A stretch of 14,298 nt of DNA from Bacillota bacterium (GTDB lineage Bacteria; Bacillota; Bacilli; Tumebacillales; Effusibacillaceae). The position numbers and the translations under genes were made by a program. Below, one piece after another: positions 6,201-13,620 of this stretch. The stretch spans positions 1-14,298 of the forward strand of contig JAGVBM010000279.1 of assembly GCA_020059765.1 (NCBI GenBank). Direction: 5' to 3'. Numbering within the stretch: position 1 is the first letter of the stretch; each line of letters begins with the position of its first letter. The notes under the pieces were generated by a model. It saw only the letters and a list, made by a program, of their open reading frames with translations, made no database searches and was not told the DNA's origin.

Positions 6201-7127
6201 ATGCGTTTGATTGAAATGACGGCAAGTGATGCGGATACACTGACTGCCGATCAGTTTCTGGAGAGTATTGCGGCTTCCGAAGGGCGCGCTTTGATTGCCG
6301 AAGTCGTCGTAACGGCTCCGCCGCTGATCGACAAGGTGACGAATCCTGAGTTGACGCGTGCCTTTGGAGCAGATGCTATACTCCTCAATTATTATGATGT
6401 CAATCGCCCCAATATAGCCGGAGTGCCATCCCGGGAGCCTGATCTTGATGTGCCTCCGCACGTGGCTATGGGATACGGATATACGATTCGGGATGTGCGA
6501 AACTGGACGGGTGTGCCGGTTGGATTAAATTTGGAACCGTCCGACCTTCCCGTTGTTTCGGCCGGGAGAAGGGCCACCGGGGACAATGCGCAAAAAGCAT
6601 GGGAGCAAGGGGCAAATTTTGTCGTCATTACGGGCAATCCCGCTACCGGTGTGGACAATCGGCGGATCGTGCAGGCGATTCGCGACATAAAAGAAGCCAC
6701 ACAGGGAAGATTGGCGATTATTGCCGGGAAAATGCATGCGGCCGGTATTCAGTCGGAAACGGCAGATGCGGTTTCCAATCACGAGATGGTTCAATCCTTC
6801 GCGGATGCGGGGGCTGATGTGATCTTGCTGCCGGCACCGGGAACGGTTCCCGGAATGACAGTCGAGAAAGCCCAATCCTTGATTGCCCGGATCAAAGGAT
6901 GCGGGAAATTGGCGATGACCACAATCGGCACCAGTCAAGAGGGGGCCGATGAGGCGACCGTCAAGCAGATTGCCCTGTATGCCAAAATGGCGGGAGCCGA
7001 TCTGCATCATATCGGGGATGCAGGCTTCTTCGGCGTCGCGGTTCCGGAAAATATTCTGGCCTATGCGGTGGCCGTCAAGGGCAGACGCCACACGTATCGA
7101 AAGATGGCCCTGTCCATCAAAAGATGA
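6201..7127 (+). CDS. Uncharacterised TIM-barrel-like protein (DUF7916-type)
   Basis: A 308-residue soluble protein that I recognise only as a poorly characterised family. It is often annotated as a haloacid dehalogenase-like hydrolase although the HAD nucleophile motif DxDxT is absent; from memory this is DUF7916. The pattern suggests an alternating beta/alpha barrel: strands such as ALIAEVVV, DAILLNYYD, PVGLNLEP, FVVITGNP, LAIIAGKM and DVILLPAPG, each followed by a helix and ending in charged or polar residues. Possible phosphate or metal ligands include the GNPATGVDN loop, GKMHAAG, PAPGTVPG and HHIGDAG. It lies between the antiterminator and an oxidoreductase in the GlcNAc operon, so it may act on an amino-sugar or sugar phosphate. 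That role is inference. Confidence 0.75.
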   Translation: MRLIEMTASDADTLTADQFLESIAASEGRALIAEVVVTAPPLIDKVTNPELTRAFGADAILLNYYDVNRPNIAGVPSREPDLDVPPHVAMGYGYTIRDVRNWTGVPVGLNLEPSDLPVVSAGRRATGDNAQKAWEQGANFVVITGNPATGVDNRRIVQAIRDIKEATQGRLAIIAGKMHAAGIQSETADAVSNHEMVQSFADAGADVILLPAPGTVPGMTVEKAQSLIARIKGCGKLAMTTIGTSQEGADEATVKQIALYAKMAGADLHHIGDAGFFGVAVPENILAYAVAVKGRRHTYRKMALSIKR

Positions 7128-7142
7128 AGGAGAACGGTTAAT

Positions 7143-8057
7143 ATGTCTGACAGATTGAAAGTGGGAATGGTTGGGATTGGCAGCATCGCGCAAAAAGCGT
7201 ATTTGCCAGTTTTGGGTGTGCGGTCTGATGTCGACCTGCTGATTGCCAGCCGGAATCAGGAGGTGATTCGGCATGTGGGCCGACAATATCGGATTCAACA
7301 GCAGTTTTCGCAAGTGGATGAATTGATTGGGGCAGGCGTCGATGCGGTTTTTGTGCATACGTCCACCGAATCCCACGCGGCAATCATGCGGCTCCTGATT
7401 GCAAACGGTATTCCTGTATTTGTGGATAAACCGATTGCGTATACGTTGTCCGAGTCGGAAGCGGTTGTCTCTTACGCAAAACAAAAAGGCGTTCCGGTAA
7501 TGGTCGGGTTTAATCGGCGATTTGCGCCGATGTACCGGGAAATGAAAAATCAAATATCGCAGCCGGAAACGATTCTGATGCAGAAAAACCGGGTGAACAA
7601 GGTTTCCGAGGTGCGGAAAACATTGTTCGACGATTATATCCACGTGGCGGATACGATGCTGTACTACATGGAACGGGTGGATGAAATCGAGTTTCGCGCC
7701 AAGGCGGAAAACGGGCTCTTGCAGTATGTTGCGGTTGATCTGTTCGGGGGCGGCACGACTGCCGTCGGGATTATGAACCGGCAGACGGGAGTTACCGAAG
7801 AATCGTTGGAAATCATGGGAGATCAAGCGAAAATGGCGGTGTACAATTTGTCCCGTATGGTTGCGTATGAGCAAGATGAGGAACGGAACCGTTCATTTGA
7901 TGACTGGGATCCGATCCTGTATCGCCGGGGATTTACGGATATGATCGAGCACTTTTTGGATTGCGTGCGAAACGGCAGGGAACCGGAAACAAGCGGGGAA
8001 CGGGCGCTGCCGTCGCATGAGGTTGTGGAAACGATTGCCGCCAGACTTGGAAGATAA
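7143..8057 (+). CDS. Gfo/Idh/MocA-family oxidoreductase
   Basis: NAD(P)-dependent sugar or cyclitol dehydrogenase, resembling the MviM/YceM branch. The N-terminal Rossmann fold begins KVGMVGIGSIAQKAYLP (residues 6-22), followed by DLLIASRN at the end of beta-2, which suggests a basic or polar adenosine-ribose site. VDKPIA (K96) is the family's EKP-type motif with the catalytic lysine. VMVGFNRRFAP marks the next conserved strand. The C-terminal half is the expected beta-sheet dimer and substrate domain, including HVADTMLYYM and VAVDLFGGGTTA. AAGGAG overlaps the end of the preceding gene and sets the ATG. An oxidoreductase is not needed for standard GlcNAc breakdown, so it hints at a side reaction or a second substrate. 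The substrate is unknown. Confidence 0.85.
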   Translation: MSDRLKVGMVGIGSIAQKAYLPVLGVRSDVDLLIASRNQEVIRHVGRQYRIQQQFSQVDELIGAGVDAVFVHTSTESHAAIMRLLIANGIPVFVDKPIAYTLSESEAVVSYAKQKGVPVMVGFNRRFAPMYREMKNQISQPETILMQKNRVNKVSEVRKTLFDDYIHVADTMLYYMERVDEIEFRAKAENGLLQYVAVDLFGGGTTAVGIMNRQTGVTEESLEIMGDQAKMAVYNLSRMVAYEQDEERNRSFDDWDPILYRRGFTDMIEHFLDCVRNGREPETSGERALPSHEVVETIAARLGR

Positions 8058-8121
8058 GTACTTCGTGAATAAGAGTGCAAATAGAGGTGTATAGAGAGCA
8101 GCAGGAGCAGGAGTGGAGCAG

Positions 8122-8129
8122 AAGGAGGG
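8122..8129 (+). promoter_or_regulatory. Strong ribosome site for the GTG start of nagB
   Basis: AAGGAGGG lies 6 nt before GTG at 8136 and decides the start, since no nearby ATG gives a normal NagB N-terminus. Just upstream (8096-8121) the sequence is purine-rich with three GAGCAG copies. Confidence 0.75.
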
Positions 8130-8135
8130 CCTGCG

Positions 8136-8897
8136 GTGAAAATCTACATTGAAAAGGACTATGCGGCGATGAGCAAGCGGGCGGCTGAATGGGTCGAACA
8201 TGCGATCCGGAGCAACCCGCAGCTTGTATTGGGACTGGCTACGGGCAGCACGCCTCTTGGCATGTATCGGCACTGGATTCAATCCGTTGCGGCGGGAACC
8301 TTGTCTTTCAAGAATATAACGAGCTTTAATCTGGATGAATACTTGGGGCTTTCAGCGGCTCATCCCAGCAGCTACCGAATGTTTATGGAAGAGCAATTGT
8401 TTCGCCAGATCGATATTGATCCTTCGCAAACGCATGTCCCAAACGGAGACATGGAACATACAGAGGATCATTGCCGGGAATATGACCGGTTGATCGAACA
8501 GGCGGGCGGGATCGACATTCAAATTCTGGGGATCGGAGAAAACGGCCACATTGGTTTTAATGAGCCGGGCGAGGATTTTGGCCGACTGACGCACGTCGTG
8601 CGTCTCTCGGACAGCACGCGCAGGGTCAATTCCCGTTTCTTCAACACGTTGAAGGAGGTCCCCACACACGCCGTGACCATGGGATTAAAGAATATTATGA
8701 ACGCCCGCCAAGTGGTCGTATTGGCGTCAGGGGACAAGAAGAGCCGCGCCGTGGAACAAGCTTTGCTCGGCAAAGTGACGGAACATCTGCCGGCATCTGT
8801 CCTGCAGCTTCATCCCGACTGCGTGTTCATCCTGGATGAAGCCGCCGCCTGCAGACTGCCGGATGAAGTGAAACATAACGTGGAGATGGCGCGATGA
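8136..8897 (+). CDS. nagB: Glucosamine-6-phosphate deaminase NagB
   Basis: Converts glucosamine-6-phosphate to fructose-6-phosphate and ammonia, the final step of GlcNAc catabolism into glycolysis. The 253-residue length is close to B. subtilis NagB (242). LATGSTPLGMY (35-44) is the phosphate loop. FNLDEYLGL holds D67, the proton acceptor. GIGENGHIGFNEP places N136, H138 and E143 at the same numbers as in B. subtilis NagB, and SRFF and THAVTMG follow as expected. It starts with GTG, with a strong ribosome site. Its stop codon overlaps the nagA start in ATGA, indicating translational coupling. The 78-bp gap before it is the longest inside the operon and may allow a weak internal promoter, though none is clear. 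Confidence 0.95.
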   Translation: MKIYIEKDYAAMSKRAAEWVEHAIRSNPQLVLGLATGSTPLGMYRHWIQSVAAGTLSFKNITSFNLDEYLGLSAAHPSSYRMFMEEQLFRQIDIDPSQTHVPNGDMEHTEDHCREYDRLIEQAGGIDIQILGIGENGHIGFNEPGEDFGRLTHVVRLSDSTRRVNSRFFNTLKEVPTHAVTMGLKNIMNARQVVVLASGDKKSRAVEQALLGKVTEHLPASVLQLHPDCVFILDEAAACRLPDEVKHNVEMAR

Positions 8898-10090
8898 GCA
8901 GACTGGTGATTCAAGGTACGGCGATGATTGACAGGGAAATTCAGAAGGATCAAATCCTGATCTGCGACAACGGCAAATTCACGTATGCGGGTCCCGCTGC
9001 CAACGCTGGACCCCATCTGTCCAAGCATGAAACCCCCGATCTGATCGTTGAACAAGGGATGATTATACCCGGCCTGGTGGACATCCATGTACACGGATCC
9101 CTTGGCTATGACGTTATGGACGGAACGGAAGAGGCGCTGCGGCAGATCTCCAGGTCACTGGCGTCCTATGGCGTAACGGCTTTTTTAGCCACTACATTGA
9201 CGGCCGGGGTGGAGGAGCTGGTTTCCGTTCTGGAAACTTGCCGCAGGCATGCGGAAGGAACGGGAATTGAAACGGCAGGTGCGGAATTGATCGGTGTTCA
9301 TTTGGAGGGTCCTTGGATCAACCGGAGATACAAGGGGGCACAGAATGAGCAGCATGTGACTGCCCCTTCGCTGGATGACGCCCGCAGGTTGCTGCAGGCA
9401 GGCGGTGACCTGCTGAAGATTGTAACCTTGGCACCGGAATCGGAGAATGCGGAACAAGTCGTTGAATTCCTGACCCAACAAGGTGTAACAGTGTCCGTGG
9501 GGCATTCGGACGCTTCGTATGAACAGGTCAAACAGGTGGTTCTCCGCGGGTCGCGCCATGTCACACACTGTTTCAACGCCATGCGGGGCTTGCATCATCG
9601 TGAACCGGGTGTCGTCGGAGCCGCCCTCCACCACGAAGAATTGACGGCCGAACTAATCGCTGACGGCATACATGTCCATCCGGTGGTGATGAGTATTCTC
9701 CACCGCGTCAAAACAACGGACCGTTTGGTGCTTGTCAGTGACGGAATGCGGGCGGTGGGGCTGACGGATGGAGAATATGACTTGGGCGGGCTGTCCGTGC
9801 AAGTCGCCGACGGTGAAGCGAGACTGCATGATGGGACGTTGGCGGGCAGCACGTTGACACTCGATCGGGCGATCCGCAACATGGTGGATCTCTGCCAAAT
9901 TCGAGTCTCTGATGCGGTGACGATGGCTTCTGACATACCGGCTGTGGTGGCGGGGGTCGGCCATCGGAAGGGCAGGATTGCGGTGGGCTGCGATGCCGAT
10001 TTTGTCTGGATGGACGAAGGGTTGAATGTGGTACGGACCTATCGCGGCGGACAATTGGTCTATGCACGAACCGATTCGTTCCGCTTGTGA
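8894..10090 (+). CDS. nagA: N-acetylglucosamine-6-phosphate deacetylase NagA
   Basis: Amidohydrolase that removes acetate from GlcNAc-6-phosphate to give GlcN-6-phosphate for NagB. The 398 residues cover the full (beta/alpha)8 barrel with flanking beta domain. Metal and catalytic residues are visible: H65 and H67 in GLVDIHVHG, E138 in GVHLEGPW, H204 in VGHSDA, H225 in THCFNAM and the catalytic D283 in SDGMRAVG. GGLSVQVADGEARLHDGTLAGS is the usual C-terminal return to the small domain. Spacing between these sites matches B. subtilis NagA with a shift of about 7-9 residues. Gene order is nagB-nagA with a 4-bp overlap, the reverse of B. subtilis nagA-nagB, and no nagR follows. A terminator lies 38 bp downstream. 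Confidence 0.95.
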   Translation: MSRLVIQGTAMIDREIQKDQILICDNGKFTYAGPAANAGPHLSKHETPDLIVEQGMIIPGLVDIHVHGSLGYDVMDGTEEALRQISRSLASYGVTAFLATTLTAGVEELVSVLETCRRHAEGTGIETAGAELIGVHLEGPWINRRYKGAQNEQHVTAPSLDDARRLLQAGGDLLKIVTLAPESENAEQVVEFLTQQGVTVSVGHSDASYEQVKQVVLRGSRHVTHCFNAMRGLHHREPGVVGAALHHEELTAELIADGIHVHPVVMSILHRVKTTDRLVLVSDGMRAVGLTDGEYDLGGLSVQVADGEARLHDGTLAGSTLTLDRAIRNMVDLCQIRVSDAVTMASDIPAVVAGVGHRKGRIAVGCDADFVWMDEGLNVVRTYRGGQLVYARTDSFRL

Positions 10091-10127
10091 AACTTCAATC
10101 TTCTTTGAGAAAAGGAACATATTCATT

Positions 10128-10164
10128 GGCAGCTGGTGGTAAAGTAAACTAGCTGCTTTTTTTT
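10128..10164 (+). terminator. Rho-independent terminator after nagA
   Basis: GCAGCTGGT pairs with ACTAGCTGC (9 bp including one G-T) around a 10-nt loop and is followed directly by eight T residues (10157-10164). This is a classical intrinsic terminator ending the nag operon. Confidence 0.88.
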
Positions 10165-10182
10165 GTTAGAGGCAGGAATTTT

Positions 10183-10211
10183 TTGACACGATGAAGTATA
10201 GGGTTTTTAAC
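10183..10211 (+). promoter_or_regulatory. Promoter of the envelope gene module
   Basis: A perfect TTGACA (10183-10188) with a 17-bp spacer precedes TTTAAC (10206-10211, 4 of 6). It lies just after the nag terminator and about 80 bp before the glycosyltransferase start, so a transcript starting near 10218 would have a leader of about 70 nt. It looks SigA-type. Confidence 0.55.
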
Positions 10212-10290
10212 GATTCCATTCGATTGTGCGGCGTCATGAGATTCGGACATCAGCAGCGGGAGTGCGATCATGGGAAGAAGAGGTGAGCAC

Positions 10291-11454
10291 ATGAAACACC
10301 GAAACGGAGAAACCATTCTCATTCTTTCCGGCAACTACGGCGATGGTCATCTGCAGGCGGCTAACGCCATCCAACAGGCCATGCGGATCAGCAGGCCAGA
10401 TGTGAATACGGTTGTAATTGATTTTATGGCCTGGAATCATCCTTATACTCATCCGATCAGCCGGTATTTGTACATGCGGGGGATTCAGAAGTTTCCGTCC
10501 GTATACGGGTATCTGTTTCAAAAAACCCGGGACACTCATTCTTCCGGCTTCCTCAAAACCTTTACCTGGATCGGCATGAAACGAATGTTGAAACTGCTGC
10601 AGGAAGTCCAGCCCTCCGTCGTGGTCAGCACCTTTCCCTTTGCGGCTGCCGCCTTGTCGAGGTTGAAAGCCTACGGTTTGATTGACGTCCCGACCGTAAC
10701 GGTGATTACCGATCACACGGATCACAGCTATTGGATTCATGCGCATACGGATCATTACATCGTCGGTTCGGATTATGTCAGGCAAGGGTTGCGGCGCGCA
10801 GGGATTGATGATCGGCAGATTGCGGTCACCGGCATTCCGGTTCGGCCGGAATTCAGCAGAACGTATTCGAAGGAACTGCTGAAAACCGAACACGGATTGG
10901 ATCCCGATCTGCCGACCGTGTTGGTGATCGGCGGCGGGCAGGGAATGTTTGGCGACGGCGTGCAGAGTCTGGAACAGATGCCGGTTCGGCTGCAACTGAT
11001 CGTCGTCTGCGGCCATAACCAAAAGCTGCTGCACAAACTTTCGGAATATGCGGAACGTTCCAAGCACCGCATCCTGTTGACCGGATATATCACCTACATT
11101 CACGAATTAATGATCGTATCCGATCTGATCATTACGAAACCGGGGGGACTGACCACTTCGGAAGCGATCGCTTTGGAAGTGCCGATGCTCTTTTACAAAC
11201 CCCTGCCCGGACAGGAACAGGACAACGCCCGCTTTCTGCTGCAGGCGGGTGTGGCGCTGCAAGCCCGCAATGGCCAAGAACTGCGGGACGTTCTGACGGA
11301 AGTTTTGCGCAATCCGCATTTGCTGCGGGAGATGCGGCGACAAGCGCGGCACTTGCAGACCAAATGGGCCGCATTTGACGCATTGGAGATCATCATGCAG
11401 GCGATGAGAAGATCAAAGCGATACGGTCAAAAAGGGGTGCACGAGATCAGTTAA
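10291..11454 (+). CDS. UgtP/YkoN-like glycolipid glycosyltransferase
   Basis: GT28-type (MurG/MGDG synthase-like) transferase of 387 residues, likely membrane-associated, moving a sugar from a UDP-sugar to a lipid such as diacylglycerol. The N-terminal acceptor domain starts ILILSGNYGDGH, matching the UgtP motif TANYGNGH, and continues with VVSTFPFAAAAL and VITDHTDHSYWIHAHTDHYIV, which align well with UgtP. The C-terminal donor domain has VLVIGGGQGMFG and the sugar-nucleotide motif KPGGLTTSEAIALEVPM (from K283) followed by PGQEQDNARFL. AGAGGTGA before 10291 supports this ATG. An ATG 21 bp upstream (10270), with a GGGAG site, is also possible. It heads a co-directional run with a polysaccharide deacetylase and a PAP2 phosphatase. 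B. subtilis has ykoN near ykoP, as I recall. Acceptor and sugar are not certain. Confidence 0.85.
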   Translation: MKHRNGETILILSGNYGDGHLQAANAIQQAMRISRPDVNTVVIDFMAWNHPYTHPISRYLYMRGIQKFPSVYGYLFQKTRDTHSSGFLKTFTWIGMKRMLKLLQEVQPSVVVSTFPFAAAALSRLKAYGLIDVPTVTVITDHTDHSYWIHAHTDHYIVGSDYVRQGLRRAGIDDRQIAVTGIPVRPEFSRTYSKELLKTEHGLDPDLPTVLVIGGGQGMFGDGVQSLEQMPVRLQLIVVCGHNQKLLHKLSEYAERSKHRILLTGYITYIHELMIVSDLIITKPGGLTTSEAIALEVPMLFYKPLPGQEQDNARFLLQAGVALQARNGQELRDVLTEVLRNPHLLREMRRQARHLQTKWAAFDALEIIMQAMRRSKRYGQKGVHEIS

Positions 11455-11509
11455 AGGATGAATGGTTCTATGGGGTGCCAGATTACGATAACCGGGGAGA
11501 GCGAGAGAC

Positions 11510-12856
11510 ATGACAGGAGCGTTCTTGTGGGGGCTGCCGATCGCGTTTATGATTTATGCCATCATCCCAAGGATCATCGTTCGTATCTTATGGCGTCGCC
11601 GAATCAAAATGCGGCAAGCGGGCAACGAGGTCGCTTTTACCTTTGATGACGGTCCCCATCCCTGCTACACGCCGAAACTGTTGGATCTGTTAAAAGAATA
11701 TGACGTCAAAGCCACATTTTTTATAATCGGTTCGCAAGCGGAACGGCACCCGGAACTGATTCGCCGCATTCATCTGGAAGGACACTTGATCGGTATTCAT
11801 AATTATCACCATCACGCCAACTGGTTGTTGTTTCCATGGCAGGTGCGGCGACAGGTGAATCGTTCCTCTGACATAGTGCAGGAAATTACCGGTGTGAGAC
11901 CAGCTTTTTATCGGCCTCCCTGGGGAATGGTAACATTGTTTGACATGTTCTTGCATACTCGCTTTCATATTGTGCTGTGGACCATCATGGTTCAGGATTG
12001 GAAACGGCGTACGGGGAAAGAAAAGATCAAACGGCAGTTGCTTGCAGGCATGACCGGCGGTGCGGTGATCCTGCTGCATGACAGCGGGGAAACCTTCGGA
12101 GCCGATCGCGATGCTCCCTATCAAATGCTGCAAGCGTTGGAAGAGGTATTCCAACTAGTCCACTCACAACGCTTCACCTGCATCCGATTGGATGAATTCC
12201 TTGCACCCAGAGACCGCTTGTCCGGGAAGACAGCAGAAGCAGTGTCCATGCCCAAGGTCAGTTGGCGGAAACGTTTGCTGGTCAAGGCATGGATGAAATG
12301 GGAAAAGCTGTTTCAACGCCTCTTTCAGGTGCAGGCTGTCGATCCGTCCAACCGGTTTCTAAGCGTACGGATACGCACCTATCAAGGCCGACCTCTCCGC
12401 CTGAAGGACGGCGAAGAGATTCGCAAAGGAGACCAAGTGGTCGAACTTCATCTGAACAATGAGATGCTGTTTTCCTTGGGGATCCATGCGCGATCCGCCA
12501 TGCAACTGGCGCTGCAGATGATCCGCGCCGTCGAGCAACTGCTGCCGATGATCGGGAAGATGCTTGTCACCCACCCTCATTTTCAAAAAGTAAAAGGGGT
12601 CTATGGAATTACAATTATCTACCGGGGAACGGAACAGTTCGGTTTTACGGTGCTCGACCTGCCGAAGGGACTGTTTTCGGCAGCGACCCGACTGTATTTG
12701 CGGATGTTGTTGGCGGTTGTCCATCCCGAAGGAAGAAAACGGATGCGGATTCGTTCCAAACTGTTGACGCCCAAGATAATCGCCATGTCCAGCAAGGAAC
12801 TGATCCGGCGTTACCAGGCGGACAGCATCGCCAGTCACGCAGGCAACAGCGTATAG
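11510..12856 (+). CDS. Anchored NodB deacetylase with YkoP-like C-terminus
   Basis: A two-part 448-residue protein. Residues 3-28 are a hydrophobic N-terminal membrane anchor. Residues about 39-215 are a NodB/CE4 deacetylase: TFDDGPH with D46 and D47, the H-x3-H zinc pair H97/H101 (HNYHH instead of the usual HTxxH), RPPWG at 135-139 and LLHDSG with H190. This domain removes N-acetyl groups from amino-sugar polymers. Residues about 230-440 are basic, lack a further membrane segment and resemble the YkoP-like domain as I remember it; they contain SLGIHARSAMQLALQMI and VYGITIIYRGTEQFGF. The fusion roughly doubles the usual CE4 length. The gene follows the glycosyltransferase after 55 bp with a modest GGGGAGAG ribosome site, so it is probably co-transcribed. 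The substrate may be a glycolipid or wall polymer, which is inferred from neighbours. Confidence 0.82.
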   Translation: MTGAFLWGLPIAFMIYAIIPRIIVRILWRRRIKMRQAGNEVAFTFDDGPHPCYTPKLLDLLKEYDVKATFFIIGSQAERHPELIRRIHLEGHLIGIHNYHHHANWLLFPWQVRRQVNRSSDIVQEITGVRPAFYRPPWGMVTLFDMFLHTRFHIVLWTIMVQDWKRRTGKEKIKRQLLAGMTGGAVILLHDSGETFGADRDAPYQMLQALEEVFQLVHSQRFTCIRLDEFLAPRDRLSGKTAEAVSMPKVSWRKRLLVKAWMKWEKLFQRLFQVQAVDPSNRFLSVRIRTYQGRPLRLKDGEEIRKGDQVVELHLNNEMLFSLGIHARSAMQLALQMIRAVEQLLPMIGKMLVTHPHFQKVKGVYGITIIYRGTEQFGFTVLDLPKGLFSAATRLYLRMLLAVVHPEGRKRMRIRSKLLTPKIIAMSSKELIRRYQADSIASHAGNSV

Positions 12857-12886
12857 AAGCGGGTCTGTGAATAAGGTGAGCGGGGA

Positions 12887-13585
12887 GTGTGGATCGATGT
12901 GAAACGGCAAAGAATCGGATCTCTCTTGTTTCGTTCGCCCGTTCGCCGATTGGGCGGGCATCTGACGTGGGGGATTCTGGCGGGCGCGCTTTTGCTGTTG
13001 ATCTTTGCCAAATTGGCGGAAGATGTCCTGTATCAGGAACTGGAGACTTTCGATGCGGCGGCAGGGGCGGTTATCCGCAATTTTGCCAGTGACGGATTGA
13101 CCCGGGTGATGATCTTCATCACCGAACTCGGATCTGCTTACGTCGAATTCGCTTTGCTCGTGACGATTGGAGGCTTCCTGTGGGTTCGCTTGAAGCATGC
13201 ATGGGATACGCTGCTGCTGGTTGTCAGCCTGTTGGGCGGATGGGTTTTGAACATGGTGTTAAAAACGATATTTCAACGCAGCCGCCCGGACATTGAACAT
13301 CTGGTGGAAGCGGGCGGGTACAGTTTTCCCAGCGGACACGCGATGGTCTCGGCCGCCTTTTACGGCATGATCGGGTATATTGTCTGGGTCAATCTGTACC
13401 ATCGGGGACTGCCAGCCTGGCCGGCGGTTTTGCTCACCCCGCTGTTGATTCTCGCAATCGGCGTCAGCAGGGTCTATCTCGGCGTGCATTTTGCCAGTGA
13501 CGTACTGGCAGGCTTCGCGGCTGGCGGCGTCTGGTTGATCGCCTGTATCATCGGACTGCGTCAAGTCCGCAAGCGCATTCAATAA
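12887..13585 (+). CDS. PAP2-family membrane phosphatase
   Basis: A 232-residue integral membrane phosphatase of the PAP2 superfamily. The three-part active site is complete: KTIFQRSRP (126-134), SFPSGHAM with H151, and SRVYLGVHFASDV with R195, H201 and D205. About six hydrophobic segments are visible, the first near residues 27-42. Family members dephosphorylate lipid phosphates such as undecaprenyl pyrophosphate, phosphatidate or phosphatidylglycerol phosphate, with the active site facing outwards. The GTG start at 12887 follows AAGGTGAG with a 6-nt spacer; an in-frame GTG at 12899 is a weaker alternative. It lies 30 bp after the deacetylase gene and is last in the run. With a DAG-type glycosyltransferase upstream, it might supply diacylglycerol or recycle undecaprenol; both are inference. 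Confidence 0.88.
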   Translation: MWIDVKRQRIGSLLFRSPVRRLGGHLTWGILAGALLLLIFAKLAEDVLYQELETFDAAAGAVIRNFASDGLTRVMIFITELGSAYVEFALLVTIGGFLWVRLKHAWDTLLLVVSLLGGWVLNMVLKTIFQRSRPDIEHLVEAGGYSFPSGHAMVSAAFYGMIGYIVWVNLYHRGLPAWPAVLLTPLLILAIGVSRVYLGVHFASDVLAGFAAGGVWLIACIIGLRQVRKRIQ

Positions 13586-13620
13586 CGCTGATCCGCTCTC
13601 CATTTGCCGGTTCCGACTCA

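Noticed and set aside
6525..7874. 449-codon minus-strand open frame opposite the TIM-barrel and oxidoreductase genes
   Set aside because: It spans two good plus-strand genes, is His/Arg/Asn-rich and shows no domain or ribosome site.
11458..11646. 62-codon plus-strand frame overlapping the deacetylase start
   Set aside because: It overlaps the deacetylase in another frame and has no recognisable features. The deacetylase frame carries the membrane anchor and CE4 motifs.
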